Part shown: positions 7,654 through 16,590 of the stretch, piece after piece | Numbering within the stretch: position 1 is the stretch's first letter | How the letters are laid out: every line of letters starts with the position of its first letter | DNA from: Bryobacterales bacterium | Lineage (GTDB): Bacteria > Acidobacteriota > Terriglobia > Bryobacterales > Bryobacteraceae | DNA length: 32,555 bases | Direction of reading: 5' to 3' | Assembly (NCBI GenBank): GCA_020852175.1 | Contig: JADZBH010000063.1 | Coordinates: 1-32,555, forward strand | Translations under genes and position numbers: made by a program | Notes under the pieces: generated by a model | The model's input: the letters and a program-made list of their open reading frames with translations, nothing else | What the model was told of the DNA's origin: nothing | Database searches by the model: none

Positions 7654-7683
7654 CCAGCGGGGCGGCTTCACCGCCACCCCTGG
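7654..7683. terminator. Hairpin between convergent pirin and fabD genes
   Basis: The 45-base gap between the two stop codons holds a GC-rich imperfect hairpin: CCAGCGGGGCGG (7654-7665) against CCGCCACCCCTGG (7671-7683), with a CTTCA loop. It has bulges and no T-run, but its place between convergent genes fits a bidirectional transcription stop. Confidence 0.45.
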
Positions 7684-7693
7684 GCAGGAGGCT

Positions 7694-8614
7694 TCAATCG
7701 AAATCCTGCGCCTCTCCCCGTTTCGACATCGCAATGGACGGCGCCGTCTGCTTCACAAGCCCGCTGAGCACGGCGCCCGGTCCAACCTCCAAGCCCGTGG
7801 CCACTCCCTCCGCGGCCAGCAGGTTTAGCGTCGCCACCCATTGCACAGGGTTGGGAATCTGTTCGATTAGCCCCTGCCGTACCTCGGTGGACGAGCGCAC
7901 GGCCCGCGCCTGCCAGTTGTTCACCAAAGGCACGGCCAGGTCTTGAAACTTCACGGCCTCCAGTTCAGCGCGCATCTTCTCCTGGGCCGGCCGCATCAAC
8001 GCGCAATGGAATGGCGCGCTCACGGGCAGCGCAACGGCCCGTTTGGCGCCGGCCGCCTTGGCCAGATCCATGGCTCGCGCCACCGCGCCGGCATGGCCCG
8101 CGATCACCACCTGATCGGGTGAGTTCAGGTTCGCCGCCGACACCACCTCCCCTTGCGACGCTTCGGCCAGAATCGCATCCAGTTTTCCGGCCGGAAGCTT
8201 AAGCAGCGCCGCCATCGCCCCCACGCCTGGCGGCACGGCCTCCTGCATGTAACGTCCGCGTTTCCGCACCAGCCGGACGGCATCGGCAAAATCCAGCCCG
8301 CCCGCGGCCACCACGGCCGAATACTCGCCCAGGCTGTGGCCCGCCACGAAACCGGCCGCCACGCCGCGCGACCGCAGCACGGCATACGCCGCCACGCTTG
8401 CCGTCAGAATCGCCGGTTGCGTGTTCTCGGTCAGACGCAACTCCTCCTCGGGACCTTCAAAACAAAGTTTCGACAGTGGGAATCCGAGCGCTTCATCGGC
8501 CCGCGCGAACACCTCGCGCGCCTCGGTGAACGCTTCTGCCAGCGATTTACCCATGCCGGCAAACTGGGATCCCTGACCCGGGAACAGGAAGACAGACTGA
8601 GACACTTTCGACAT
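7694..8614 (-). CDS. fabD: Malonyl-CoA:ACP transacylase FabD
   Basis: Transfers malonyl from CoA to acyl carrier protein for fatty acid synthesis. With the ATG at 8614 the product is 306 residues, close to the family norm, and begins MSKVSQSVFLFPGQGSQ as FabD proteins do. In-frame starts at 8641 and at 8650 (TTG) would add 9-12 atypical residues. The nucleophile is Ser94 in GHSLGEYS, and the catalytic His lies in SAPFHCALM. The GQGSQ loop is intact. Unusually the gene is not beside fabH, fabG, acpP or fabF: it is flanked by a convergent pirin gene and a divergent efflux pump. Confidence 0.95.
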   Translation of the reverse strand: MSKVSQSVFLFPGQGSQFAGMGKSLAEAFTEAREVFARADEALGFPLSKLCFEGPEEELRLTENTQPAILTASVAAYAVLRSRGVAAGFVAGHSLGEYSAVVAAGGLDFADAVRLVRKRGRYMQEAVPPGVGAMAALLKLPAGKLDAILAEASQGEVVSAANLNSPDQVVIAGHAGAVARAMDLAKAAGAKRAVALPVSAPFHCALMRPAQEKMRAELEAVKFQDLAVPLVNNWQARAVRSSTEVRQGLIEQIPNPVQWVATLNLLAAEGVATGLEVGPGAVLSGLVKQTAPSIAMSKRGEAQDFD

Positions 8615-8737
8615 TTTCGCACGCGGACCGGACGGCCACATCGGAGCCAAGAATAGGCGAACACGGGCGCGTGCGAACCTGCCGGCGGCTTACAGCCAAA
8701 CCTCCGCCGGGTAACCTTTACCCCTGTGGAAACCATC

Positions 8738-8755
8738 TATACTTGCCGTAAGGAG
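8738..8755 (+). promoter_or_regulatory. Promoter -10 and ribosome binding site of the RND gene
   Basis: TATACT (8738-8743) and AAGGAG (8750-8755) stand in order before a TTG at 8762, the latter with a 6-base spacer. This fixes the TTG rather than the upstream GTG at 8726 as the start and predicts a leader of about 11-12 bases. No clear -35 is present. Confidence 0.55.
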
Positions 8756-8761
8756 ATCTCT

Positions 8762-11700
8762 TTGCGCCTCAGCGAGATTTGCGTCAACCGGCCGGTTTTT
8801 GCCTTCATGCTCATCATGTTCATGGTGACGCTGGGCATCTTCAGTTTCATGGACCTTGGCGTCGATCTTTTCCCTCAGTCCGATCCGGCCACCATTTACG
8901 TCCGCCTGCGTCTGCCCGGCGCGAGCCCCGAGGAGATGGTCTCGCAGGTCACGCTGCCCATTGAAGAGGCCGTATCCTCGGTCAGCGGCATTGAAGAGAT
9001 CCGCGGCATGGTGACGGAAGGCTCGGCCAGCGTGATGATCACCTTCGTTCTCGAACGCGACATCAGCTCCGCCGTCGAGGATGTCCGCGAGAAGGTTTCC
9101 GGCGCCATGCGCCGCCTTCCGCCCAACATTCAGCCGCCCGTCGTGCAGAAGGCCGAACTCGACCGCGATCCGGTGGTGAACATCGCCATCTATGGGAACC
9201 GCTCCGTCCGCGAACTCACCGAAGTCGCCGACAAACAGGTGCGGCGCGCCCTGGAAACCGTCGACGGCGTGGCCGCCATCGACATCGGCGGCGCGCGTAA
9301 CCGCCAGATCAACCTGTTCCTCGACATCAACAAGCTGAACGCCTATAACCTAACCGCGCAGGATGTGCAGCGCGCCGTCACCACCGAGAACATTGAAACC
9401 CCCGGCGGCCGGATGGTCACCGGGCCGTTGGAGGTCGGCGTGCGCACCATGGGCCGCGTCACCTCGGTCAACGAGTTCAACGACATCATCATCAAGAACG
9501 TAGGCGGCGCGCCCATTCGCTTGCGTGACATCGGCTACGCCGAGGACGGCATGGCCGAGAAACGTACGTTCGGATACCTGCGCGGACAGCCCGCCGTCAC
9601 CATGGGCATCCAGCGGCAGACAGGCACCAACACCGTGGAGGTCGTGGACGGCGTCCTGGCCAAGCTGGAACAGGTGAAGCACCTGCTTCCGGCCGGCGTG
9701 AAGACCGAGCTCATCAAGGAGCAGGCCACCTACATCCGCGCTTCCGTGGCGGCGCTGGAAGAGCACCTTGTCATCGGCTCCCTGCTGGCCTCCTTCATCG
9801 TCTTTCTCTTCATCCGCGACTGGCGCACCGTGCTCATCAGCGCGCTGGCCATCCCCACCTCCATCGTCACCACCTTCACCGTCCTGCGCGTCATGGACTT
9901 CACGCTGAACTCCATGACGCTGCTCGGCCTCACGCTGGCCGTCGGCATTGTCATCGACGACGCCATCATTGTGCTCGAAAACATTGTCCGCTTCCTGGAG
10001 GAGAAGAACATGCCGCCCAAGGAGGCGGCCATCCAGGCCACCAAGGAGATCTCGCTCGCCGTCGTTGCCACCACCATCTCGCTGGTCATCATCTTCGTGC
10101 CCATCGCCTTCATGAGCGGTTACGCGCGGCGCTTCCTGAACCAGTTCGGCTGGACGATGGCCTTTTCCATTCTCGTTTCCATGCTGGTGGCCTTCACGGT
10201 TACGCCTTCGCTGGCGGCCAAGCTTTTGCGCCGCAAATCAGGAGGCCACACGCCGCACGGCGGGCATGAACCCAACTGGTTTGAACGGCCCTACCTGCGG
10301 ATTCTGGGCTGGTCGTTGAACCACCGCTGGGTCATCATCGCCGTCTGCTGTCTCACCTTCGCCTCCACCTTCTATCTGAACAAGCACATTGGCCGCGACT
10401 GGATGCCGCAGGAGGACCAGTCCGAACTGGGGCTGTTCCTGGAACTGCCCGAAGGCAGTTCGCTCGAACGCACGGAAAGCGTCACCATGGAGATGCTGGC
10501 CAAGGTGGACAAGGTGCCCGGCGTCATCCTTACCGTCCCCGGCAGCACCTCCTTCCTCGACCGCGTCACCATGTCGTTTTCCACCATCCTGCTGGCGCCT
10601 CCGGACCAGCGCGGCACCATCGAGGAGATGGGCCAGAAGGTGCGCGAAGCCATCAAGGACTACGCCGCCTACCGGCCCCGCATCAACTTCCCCAACGTGC
10701 TCGGCGGCCGCGATACCTTCTCGCCCATCCGCCTCCAGGTGCTCGGCCCCGATATCAACAAACTGGTCTCCCTCTCCAAGGAATCCCTGATCGAGTTGCA
10801 GAAGGAACCCTCGCTCACCGACCTCAAGGCCAACCTGAACCTGAACAACCCCGAGCTTCAGGTGACCATCGACCGCCAGCTTGCCAGCGACCTTGGCGTG
10901 CGCGTCAGCGACATCGCCGGAGCCGTACGCCTGCTCATGTCGGGCGAGGATGAGATCTCCACTTACAAGGAAGACTCCGAGCAGTACCCGGTCACCATGC
11001 GCCTCATGCCCGGCCAGCGCGACGATCCCAGCGTCGTCAGCCGCCTGCTGGTGCCCTCGGCCAAGCTCGGCCTGATCCGCCTGGACTCGGTGGCCCGCCT
11101 GGAGCGCGGCCTCGGCCCCTCGCGCATCGACCGCTACGGACGCCAGTTCTCCGTCGGCATTTACGGCAACGTGGCTCGGGGCCACTCGCTGAGCGAAGCG
11201 GCCGCGGCGACCACGGCGGCCATTGATCGCGTCGGCATGCCGCAGGGCTACCAGTCGGTGTTCAGCGGCCAGGTGAAGGTGCTCGAAGAGACCACCCAGA
11301 ACATGATCATGGCCATAGGCCTGGCCTCCATCTTCATGTACATGGTGCTGGCGGCGCAATTTGAAAGCCTCGTCCACCCCTTCATCATTCTGGCCACGCT
11401 GCCGCTGTCGATTCCCTTCGCGCTGCTCAGCCTGATTCTCACCGGCCGTTCGTTGAACCTGTTCAGCGCCCTCGGCGTGCTGCTTCTGCTGGGCATCGTG
11501 AAGAAGAACGGCATTCTGCAGATCGACTATATGAACCACCTGCGCGACGCCGGCGTCCCGTTGCGCAAGGCGATTCTCGATGCCAACCGCGTCCGTCTGC
11601 GGCCCATTCTGATGACGACGCTCTCCATCATCGCCGGCCTGATCCCCACGGCCATCGGCATGGGCGTCGGCGCCTCGCAACGCTCGGCCATCGCCGTCAC

Positions 11701-11845
11701 CATCATTGGCGGCCAGTCATTGTGCCTGCTGCTGACGCTTCTGGTGGTGCCTGTTGGCTACTCCCTGGTGGAAGACGCACGCGCCTGGTTCGCACGTGGC
11801 AAAAGCGCCGGAGCGGCCGCGGCGTCGCCCGCGCACGGCGACTGA
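8762..11845 (+). CDS. RND multidrug efflux permease (HAE1/AcrB-like)
   Basis: Inner-membrane proton-driven drug exporter of the resistance-nodulation-division superfamily, 1027 residues from the TTG at 8762. The N-terminus MRLSEICVNRPVF is typical. The first transmembrane helix is followed by a large periplasmic porter loop starting VDLFPQSDPATIYVRLRLPG. Helix 4 carries the paired aspartates of the proton relay, Asp399-Asp400, in VGIVIDDAIIVLEN. The second half repeats the layout, with LFSALGVLLLLGIVKKNGI near helix 10. HAE1 pumps need a periplasmic adaptor and a TolC-like channel; neither is encoded in this window. Substrates cannot be predicted. Confidence 0.95.
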   Translation: MRLSEICVNRPVFAFMLIMFMVTLGIFSFMDLGVDLFPQSDPATIYVRLRLPGASPEEMVSQVTLPIEEAVSSVSGIEEIRGMVTEGSASVMITFVLERDISSAVEDVREKVSGAMRRLPPNIQPPVVQKAELDRDPVVNIAIYGNRSVRELTEVADKQVRRALETVDGVAAIDIGGARNRQINLFLDINKLNAYNLTAQDVQRAVTTENIETPGGRMVTGPLEVGVRTMGRVTSVNEFNDIIIKNVGGAPIRLRDIGYAEDGMAEKRTFGYLRGQPAVTMGIQRQTGTNTVEVVDGVLAKLEQVKHLLPAGVKTELIKEQATYIRASVAALEEHLVIGSLLASFIVFLFIRDWRTVLISALAIPTSIVTTFTVLRVMDFTLNSMTLLGLTLAVGIVIDDAIIVLENIVRFLEEKNMPPKEAAIQATKEISLAVVATTISLVIIFVPIAFMSGYARRFLNQFGWTMAFSILVSMLVAFTVTPSLAAKLLRRKSGGHTPHGGHEPNWFERPYLRILGWSLNHRWVIIAVCCLTFASTFYLNKHIGRDWMPQEDQSELGLFLELPEGSSLERTESVTMEMLAKVDKVPGVILTVPGSTSFLDRVTMSFSTILLAPPDQRGTIEEMGQKVREAIKDYAAYRPRINFPNVLGGRDTFSPIRLQVLGPDINKLVSLSKESLIELQKEPSLTDLKANLNLNNPELQVTIDRQLASDLGVRVSDIAGAVRLLMSGEDEISTYKEDSEQYPVTMRLMPGQRDDPSVVSRLLVPSAKLGLIRLDSVARLERGLGPSRIDRYGRQFSVGIYGNVARGHSLSEAAAATTAAIDRVGMPQGYQSVFSGQVKVLEETTQNMIMAIGLASIFMYMVLAAQFESLVHPFIILATLPLSIPFALLSLILTGRSLNLFSALGVLLLLGIVKKNGILQIDYMNHLRDAGVPLRKAILDANRVRLRPILMTTLSIIAGLIPTAIGMGVGASQRSAIAVTIIGGQSLCLLLTLLVVPVGYSLVEDARAWFARGKSAGAAAASPAHGD

Positions 11846-11903
11846 ACCGTTCACACCGTTTTCCTGAAGCGGCCCGGAGAGTCTCCCTCCAGCGGGGCTG
11901 AGA

Positions 11904-11909
11904 TATGCT
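11904..11909 (+). promoter_or_regulatory. Possible -10 box of the cytochrome c/DUF1501 operon
   Basis: TATGCT ends 8 bases before the ATG at 11918, with a G-rich GAGGGGG directly between. A GGAGAgTCTCC palindrome (11876-11886) lies near the -35 position. The spacing repeats the short-leader pattern of other genes in the window, but the hexamer could be chance. Confidence 0.35.
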
Positions 11910-11917
11910 GAGGGGGC

Positions 11918-14374
11918 ATGAAATTCTGGGCGGTGGCCGCCATGTCGGCGGCGGTTCTGGGCGCGGCTCCGGTAAGTTATCAAAAAGAGGTTCATCCCAT
12001 CCTGGCGGCGCGCTGCGCGGTGTGCCATGGCGCGCGCAACGCCAGCGGAGGGCTTTCGGTGGCCACGGTAGCGTCCTTGTTGAAGGGCGGCGCATCCGGC
12101 CCCGCCGTGAAACCGGGAGCCCCGGCGGGGAGTCCGCTGCTGGCCTCCGTCAGCGGCGCGAACCCGAAGATGCCCAAGGTGGGTGCGCCGCTTTCTCCGG
12201 AACAGGTTTCGGTGATCCGCCGCTGGGTGGAGGAAGGCGCGAAGGACGATACCGCTGGCGCGGCGGAAGAGACATGGTGGTCATTGCAGCCCCTGGCGCT
12301 CGTGGAGGCGCCTCAAGAAAACGGGTGGGGCCGGACGCCTATCGACGCCTTTCTTCTGCGCGCCATGCGCGCCAAAGGCCTGGAGCCCTCGAAACCCGCG
12401 GACAAGCGGACCCTCGCGCGCCGTCTCTACTTCGACCTCACCGGCTTGCCGCCATCGCCGGAAGAGGCAGATGCCTTCGTACGCGACGCGCGCCCCGACG
12501 CCTGGGAACAACTGGTGGACAAGCTGCTTGGCTCGCCCCGGTATGGAGAGCGCTGGGCGCGCCACTGGTTGGATGCCGCTCATTACAGCGAATCGCACGG
12601 CTATGACAAGGACAAGCCGCGCGCCAACGCCTGGCCCTACCGGGACTGGGTGATCGAGGCGTTCAACAACGACAAACCGTACGCACGCTTCCTGCAGGAA
12701 CAGATCGCGGGCGACGTGTTGTGGCCCGCGGAGCCGCAGGCTCTGGTGGCCACCGGCTTTCTCGCCGCTGGTCCTTGGGATTTCGTGGGCCATCAGGAGT
12801 TGCGCGAAGGCACCGTGGACAAGGACCTGACACGCGTGCTCGACCGCGACGACGTGGTGGCGCAAGTGATGTCGGTGACCACCAGCATGACCGCGCACTG
12901 CGCCCGTTGCCACGATCACAAGTTCGATCCTATTCCGCAGCGCGACTACTACAATTTGCAAGCCGTGTTCGCGGGCGTGGACCGCGCCGACAGGCCCTTC
13001 GACGACGATCCGGCGGTGTATGCCAACCGGCGGGCGTTGTGGGCGGAAAAGCTGGCGTTGCAGCGCCGCCTGCAACCGTTGCAGGACAAGATCGAGTTCG
13101 CCACCAGCGAGGAGATCACCGCGCTCGATGTGAGCATCCAGGACGCCAGCCTCCTGCTGGCTCACCTGGGCGCGCCGAAGACGCCAGCCGAGGAGGCCGA
13201 AAAGAGCGAATTGGAAGCACGGCGCGGTGCCGGCCGCGCACGCCGGAAGGTGCTGGTGGACGCTCTCGTGGGCGCTGGAACCTACGCCGCCGCGGCCCTG
13301 CTCGAACAGGAAATGAAGGCCGTGGATGCGCGGCTTTCGCAACTACCGGCTCCGCGCCTTGTCTACGCGCCCGCGAGCTATTTCGTCCGTGCCGGCACGT
13401 TCCGCCCGCCTCTTGGACCGCGCGACGTGTATCTGCTGGACCGCGGCAACGTACGCGCTCCCAAGGAGAAGGCCGAGCCGGGCGCGCTCAGTTGCGTGAA
13501 GGGACTCGACGCCCGCTTTGCCACGCCGCCGGGCGACGAGGGCGCGCGCCGCGCGGCCCTGGCGCGCTGGTTGACGTCGCCTGCCAACGTGCTCGTGTGG
13601 CGGTCCATCGTGAATCGCGTGTGGCAGCATCATTTCGGCTCGGGCATCGTCGATACGGCGAATGACTTCGGCCACATGGGCGGCAAGCCATCGCATCCCC
13701 AGTTGTTGGACTGGCTGGCCGTGTGGTTCCGCGACGAAGCAGGCGGCTCGTTCAAGAAGTTGCACCGCATGATCGTCACCAGCGAGGCGTACCGGCAGTC
13801 GTCGGCGCAACGCGAGGACGGCGTCCGGGTGGACGCTGAAAACCGTCTGCTCTGGCGCATGAACCGCACGAGGCTGGAGGCTGAAGCCCTGCGCGACGCC
13901 ATTTTGACGACGGCGGGCACGCTCGACCTCGCCATGGGCGGGCCGTCCGTGCGCATGTTCTGGTTCAAGGACGACCACTCGCCCGTCTACGATTACGCCC
14001 GCTTCGATCCCGCCACGCCGGGCGCCAACCGGCGCAGTATCTACCGGTTTATCGTGCGCAGCGTGCCCGATCCGTTCATGGACCGTCTGGATTGCCCGGA
14101 TCCGTCCGTGCTGACGGCCAAACGCTCGACCACCATCACCGCGATTCAAGCGCTCGCCGTATGGAACAACCCCTTCGTGCTACGTATGGCCCGGCAGTTC
14201 GCCGCGCGAGTGCGGGACTCCGGCGGCGGCGCGGCCGAGGCCGTGCGCCTGGCCCTGGGCCGCGACCCCACGCCCGATGAACGGCAAGCCTATGAAACCT
14301 ACGCGAAACAGCACGGTTTGGCCAATTTGTGCCGCGTCCTGTTCAACACGAATGAGTTCATGTTTGTGGATTGA
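11918..14374 (+). CDS. Exported planctomycete-type cytochrome c protein (PSD1, DUF1549/DUF1553)
   Basis: 818 residues. A signal peptide covers about residues 1-17. A c-type cytochrome module follows, with a heme motif CAVCH (33-37). DUF1549 (PSCyt2) comes next, marked by PIDAFLLRAMRAKGLEP, YGERWARHWLDAAHYSESHG and a second CxxCH, CARCHDHKFDPI, near residue 328. DUF1553 (PSD1) forms the C-terminal part, with RSIVNRVWQHHFG, DFGHMGGKPSHPQLLDWLA and SEAYRQSS. The biochemical role of this family is not known; electron transfer linked to oxidation of carbohydrates has been suggested. It starts an operon with a DUF1501 gene 12 bases downstream, the usual partner. Confidence 0.93.
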   Translation: MKFWAVAAMSAAVLGAAPVSYQKEVHPILAARCAVCHGARNASGGLSVATVASLLKGGASGPAVKPGAPAGSPLLASVSGANPKMPKVGAPLSPEQVSVIRRWVEEGAKDDTAGAAEETWWSLQPLALVEAPQENGWGRTPIDAFLLRAMRAKGLEPSKPADKRTLARRLYFDLTGLPPSPEEADAFVRDARPDAWEQLVDKLLGSPRYGERWARHWLDAAHYSESHGYDKDKPRANAWPYRDWVIEAFNNDKPYARFLQEQIAGDVLWPAEPQALVATGFLAAGPWDFVGHQELREGTVDKDLTRVLDRDDVVAQVMSVTTSMTAHCARCHDHKFDPIPQRDYYNLQAVFAGVDRADRPFDDDPAVYANRRALWAEKLALQRRLQPLQDKIEFATSEEITALDVSIQDASLLLAHLGAPKTPAEEAEKSELEARRGAGRARRKVLVDALVGAGTYAAAALLEQEMKAVDARLSQLPAPRLVYAPASYFVRAGTFRPPLGPRDVYLLDRGNVRAPKEKAEPGALSCVKGLDARFATPPGDEGARRAALARWLTSPANVLVWRSIVNRVWQHHFGSGIVDTANDFGHMGGKPSHPQLLDWLAVWFRDEAGGSFKKLHRMIVTSEAYRQSSAQREDGVRVDAENRLLWRMNRTRLEAEALRDAILTTAGTLDLAMGGPSVRMFWFKDDHSPVYDYARFDPATPGANRRSIYRFIVRSVPDPFMDRLDCPDPSVLTAKRSTTITAIQALAVWNNPFVLRMARQFAARVRDSGGGAAEAVRLALGRDPTPDERQAYETYAKQHGLANLCRVLFNTNEFMFVD

Positions 14375-14386
14375 AGAAAGCCAGCG

Positions 14387-15802
14387 ATGAACCGGCGGAA
14401 ATTCTTGAGCACGGCAGGCAACGGATTTGGCGGGCTGGCGCTGGCCCATCTGTTGGGCCGCGAGGCGGCGGGCGCGCCCAAAGGCCGTCCCGAATTCAAC
14501 GGCGGCCTGCACTACAAGGCTCGCGCCAAGCGCGTCATTCAACTCTTCATGTCCGGCGCGGCTAGCCAGTGCGACACCTTCGATTACAAACCGGCATTGG
14601 TGAAACTGGCCGGAGAAAAGTGGGACCCCGGCGAAAAGGTCGAACTCTTCCAAAGTAATCCCGGCGTTGTGATGCCCAGCCCGTGGGGCTGGAAGCAGTA
14701 CGGGCAGTGCGGCAAGTGGGTGAGCGATCTGCTGCCGCACACGGCGCGGCGTGTGGACAGCATCGCCTTCGTGGCCTCCCTCATTTCCAAGTCCAACGTG
14801 CACGGTCCGGCCACGTTCATGCAGAATACCGGCTTCATTCTGCCCGGGTTCCCCAGCGCTGGCGCCTGGGTGTCGTACGCCCTGGGAAGCGAAAGCGAAA
14901 ATCTGCCGGAGTTCGTCGTGCTGCCCGACCCGCGCGGCATGCCGCCTAACGGTGCGGCGAACTGGTCGGCCGGATTCCTCCCCGCCGCGCATCAGGCGAC
15001 CTCGATTCGCGTCGGCACGCCCACGCCGGTGCATGACCTGTTTCCCCCGCCGGACAATGGTTTCATCACGGATGCCAGCGAGCGCGACGGACTGGCGCTG
15101 CTGGGCCGGATGAATCACGCCTACGCGAAAGAACGTGCCGGCGATTCGCGGCTGGATGCGCGCGTGGCGTCTTATGAAATGGCGGCGCGCCTGCAACTCA
15201 GCGCCCCGCGGGTGCTCGACGTGGCCAGCGAGAGCGAAGCCACGCGGAAACTGTATGGCCTTGACGACAAGGTGACGGCCGACATGGGAGAGCGCTGCCT
15301 GGTGGCGCGGCGGCTGGTGGAACGCGGCGTACGTTTCGTGCAGGTGTGGAGCGGCGCCGACAACGGCTTCCCGCGCCGCAACTGGGACAGCCACGAAAAC
15401 CTGGCCAAGGATCACGGCGAACTGGGTACGGCTCTCGACAAGCCCGTGGCCGGTCTGTTGCAGGACTTACAGGCGCGCGGACTGCTGGAAGATACGATCG
15501 TGTATTGGACCACCGAGTTCGGCCGCATGCCATGCAGCCAGGGCAGCAAGGGGCGCGATCACAACCCGTTCGGTTTCACCTCGTGGCTGGCTGGCGGCGG
15601 CGTACGCGGCGGCGTCACATGGGGCGCCACCGACGAGTGGTCCTACAAAGCCGTGGAAAAGCCGGTCTATTGTTACGACGTGCACGCGACGCTGCTCCAC
15701 CTGATGGGCATCGACCACACGCGGCTCACCTACCGCCACAACGGCATCGACCGGCGGCTTACCGACGTGCACGGCCATGTAATGGAGGATCTGCTTGCCT
15801 AA
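14387..15802 (+). CDS. Tat-exported DUF1501 protein
   Basis: 471 residues, with a Tat signal MNRRKFLSTAGNGFGGLALA at the N-terminus. The rest matches DUF1501, a sulfatase/alkaline-phosphatase-fold family: RVIQLFMSGAASQCDTFDYKP near residue 46, FPRRNWDSHENLAKDH and TEFGRMPCSQGSKGRDHNP in the C-terminal half, holding likely metal ligands Asp and His. Function unproven. It is the standard partner of DUF1549/DUF1553 cytochrome proteins in acidobacteria and planctomycetes. It overlaps the next gene by 8 bases. Confidence 0.93.
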   Translation: MNRRKFLSTAGNGFGGLALAHLLGREAAGAPKGRPEFNGGLHYKARAKRVIQLFMSGAASQCDTFDYKPALVKLAGEKWDPGEKVELFQSNPGVVMPSPWGWKQYGQCGKWVSDLLPHTARRVDSIAFVASLISKSNVHGPATFMQNTGFILPGFPSAGAWVSYALGSESENLPEFVVLPDPRGMPPNGAANWSAGFLPAAHQATSIRVGTPTPVHDLFPPPDNGFITDASERDGLALLGRMNHAYAKERAGDSRLDARVASYEMAARLQLSAPRVLDVASESEATRKLYGLDDKVTADMGERCLVARRLVERGVRFVQVWSGADNGFPRRNWDSHENLAKDHGELGTALDKPVAGLLQDLQARGLLEDTIVYWTTEFGRMPCSQGSKGRDHNPFGFTSWLAGGGVRGGVTWGATDEWSYKAVEKPVYCYDVHATLLHLMGIDHTRLTYRHNGIDRRLTDVHGHVMEDLLA

Positions 15803-16583
15803 ATGGATGACGTTTCTGGCGTTGGCCGCCGCGTTGGCCGGGGCGCTGCCGGCCCAGGTGTTCGAGGCGGGCACTCTCGTGGAATGGAAAGCCGAACGCG
15901 TGCTTACGCTCGGCGTCAATTTGCATCATGTGCAGGGCATCGACATCGAACAGGACCGGCTGTGGGTCTCCTCGGTGGACGCCAGGAAGAGCAAGGGATA
16001 CCTTTCGCTGCTGGACGCACGCAAGGGCAAACTGCTGCGCCAGGTGGAGGTTCAGCAGGGCAAACGCATCCACCCCGGCGGGCTGCAACTGGACGGGGAA
16101 TCCCTGTGGCTGCCTGTCGCCGAGTATGACCGCGATGGACCCACCACGATCGAGAGGCGCAATAAGAAGACTCTCGCCCTGGAGAGCAGCTTCGACGTGG
16201 CCGATCACATTGGCTGCGTAGCGGCAGGACCCGGTATCCTGATGGGCGGCAACTGGGATAGTAAGTTCATTTATTCCTGGTCGAAGGACGGCCGTGAATT
16301 GACAAAATCGCCGAATCCGGGCCGCACCGGCTTTCAGGATTTGAAGTGGGACAACGGCGTGCTGCTTGGCTCCGGCAATGCGTCGCGCGATACCCAGGCG
16401 AGCGAGGCGGGCGCCGTGGAGTGGTGGAATCCAAACGGCTGGCGGCTGGTGCGTCGGTTCACGGCGGGCAAGACAGATCGTGGCGCGCCTTTCACCAACG
16501 AGGGCATGGCCTGGCGCGGCGGCAAGCTCTACCTGCTGCCGGAAGACTCACCCAGCCGCTTGTTCGTGATGAGCCCTCGATAA
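15795..16583 (+). CDS. Exported propeller-like protein, possibly DUF6454
   Basis: 262 residues, with a signal peptide ending near LAGALPAQ. The mature part has strand-rich repeats such as HVQGIDIEQDRLWVSS, HPGGLQLDGESLWLPVAEYD and NEGMAWRGGKLYLLPED, resembling blades of a beta-propeller; the family may be DUF6454, recalled rather than searched. The start is the TTG at 15795: GGAGG (15784-15788) sits 6 bases before it, whereas the in-frame ATG at 15807 would be too far away. It overlaps the DUF1501 gene and is therefore likely translated with it. Function unknown; probably an accessory of the cytochrome/DUF1501 pair. Confidence 0.75.
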   Translation: MPKWMTFLALAAALAGALPAQVFEAGTLVEWKAERVLTLGVNLHHVQGIDIEQDRLWVSSVDARKSKGYLSLLDARKGKLLRQVEVQQGKRIHPGGLQLDGESLWLPVAEYDRDGPTTIERRNKKTLALESSFDVADHIGCVAAGPGILMGGNWDSKFIYSWSKDGRELTKSPNPGRTGFQDLKWDNGVLLGSGNASRDTQASEAGAVEWWNPNGWRLVRRFTAGKTDRGAPFTNEGMAWRGGKLYLLPEDSPSRLFVMSPR

Positions 16584-16590
16584 CATCCAC

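Noticed and set aside
8726..8761. GTG start at 8726 for the RND permease
   Set aside because: It would put the TATACT box and the AAGGAG site inside the gene. The TTG at 8762 has ideal spacing and gives the family's standard N-terminus.
10238..11680. 480-codon open frame antisense to the RND permease
   Set aside because: The sense strand carries an unmistakable RND protein. The antisense translation is composition-biased, with no ribosome binding site or known domain.
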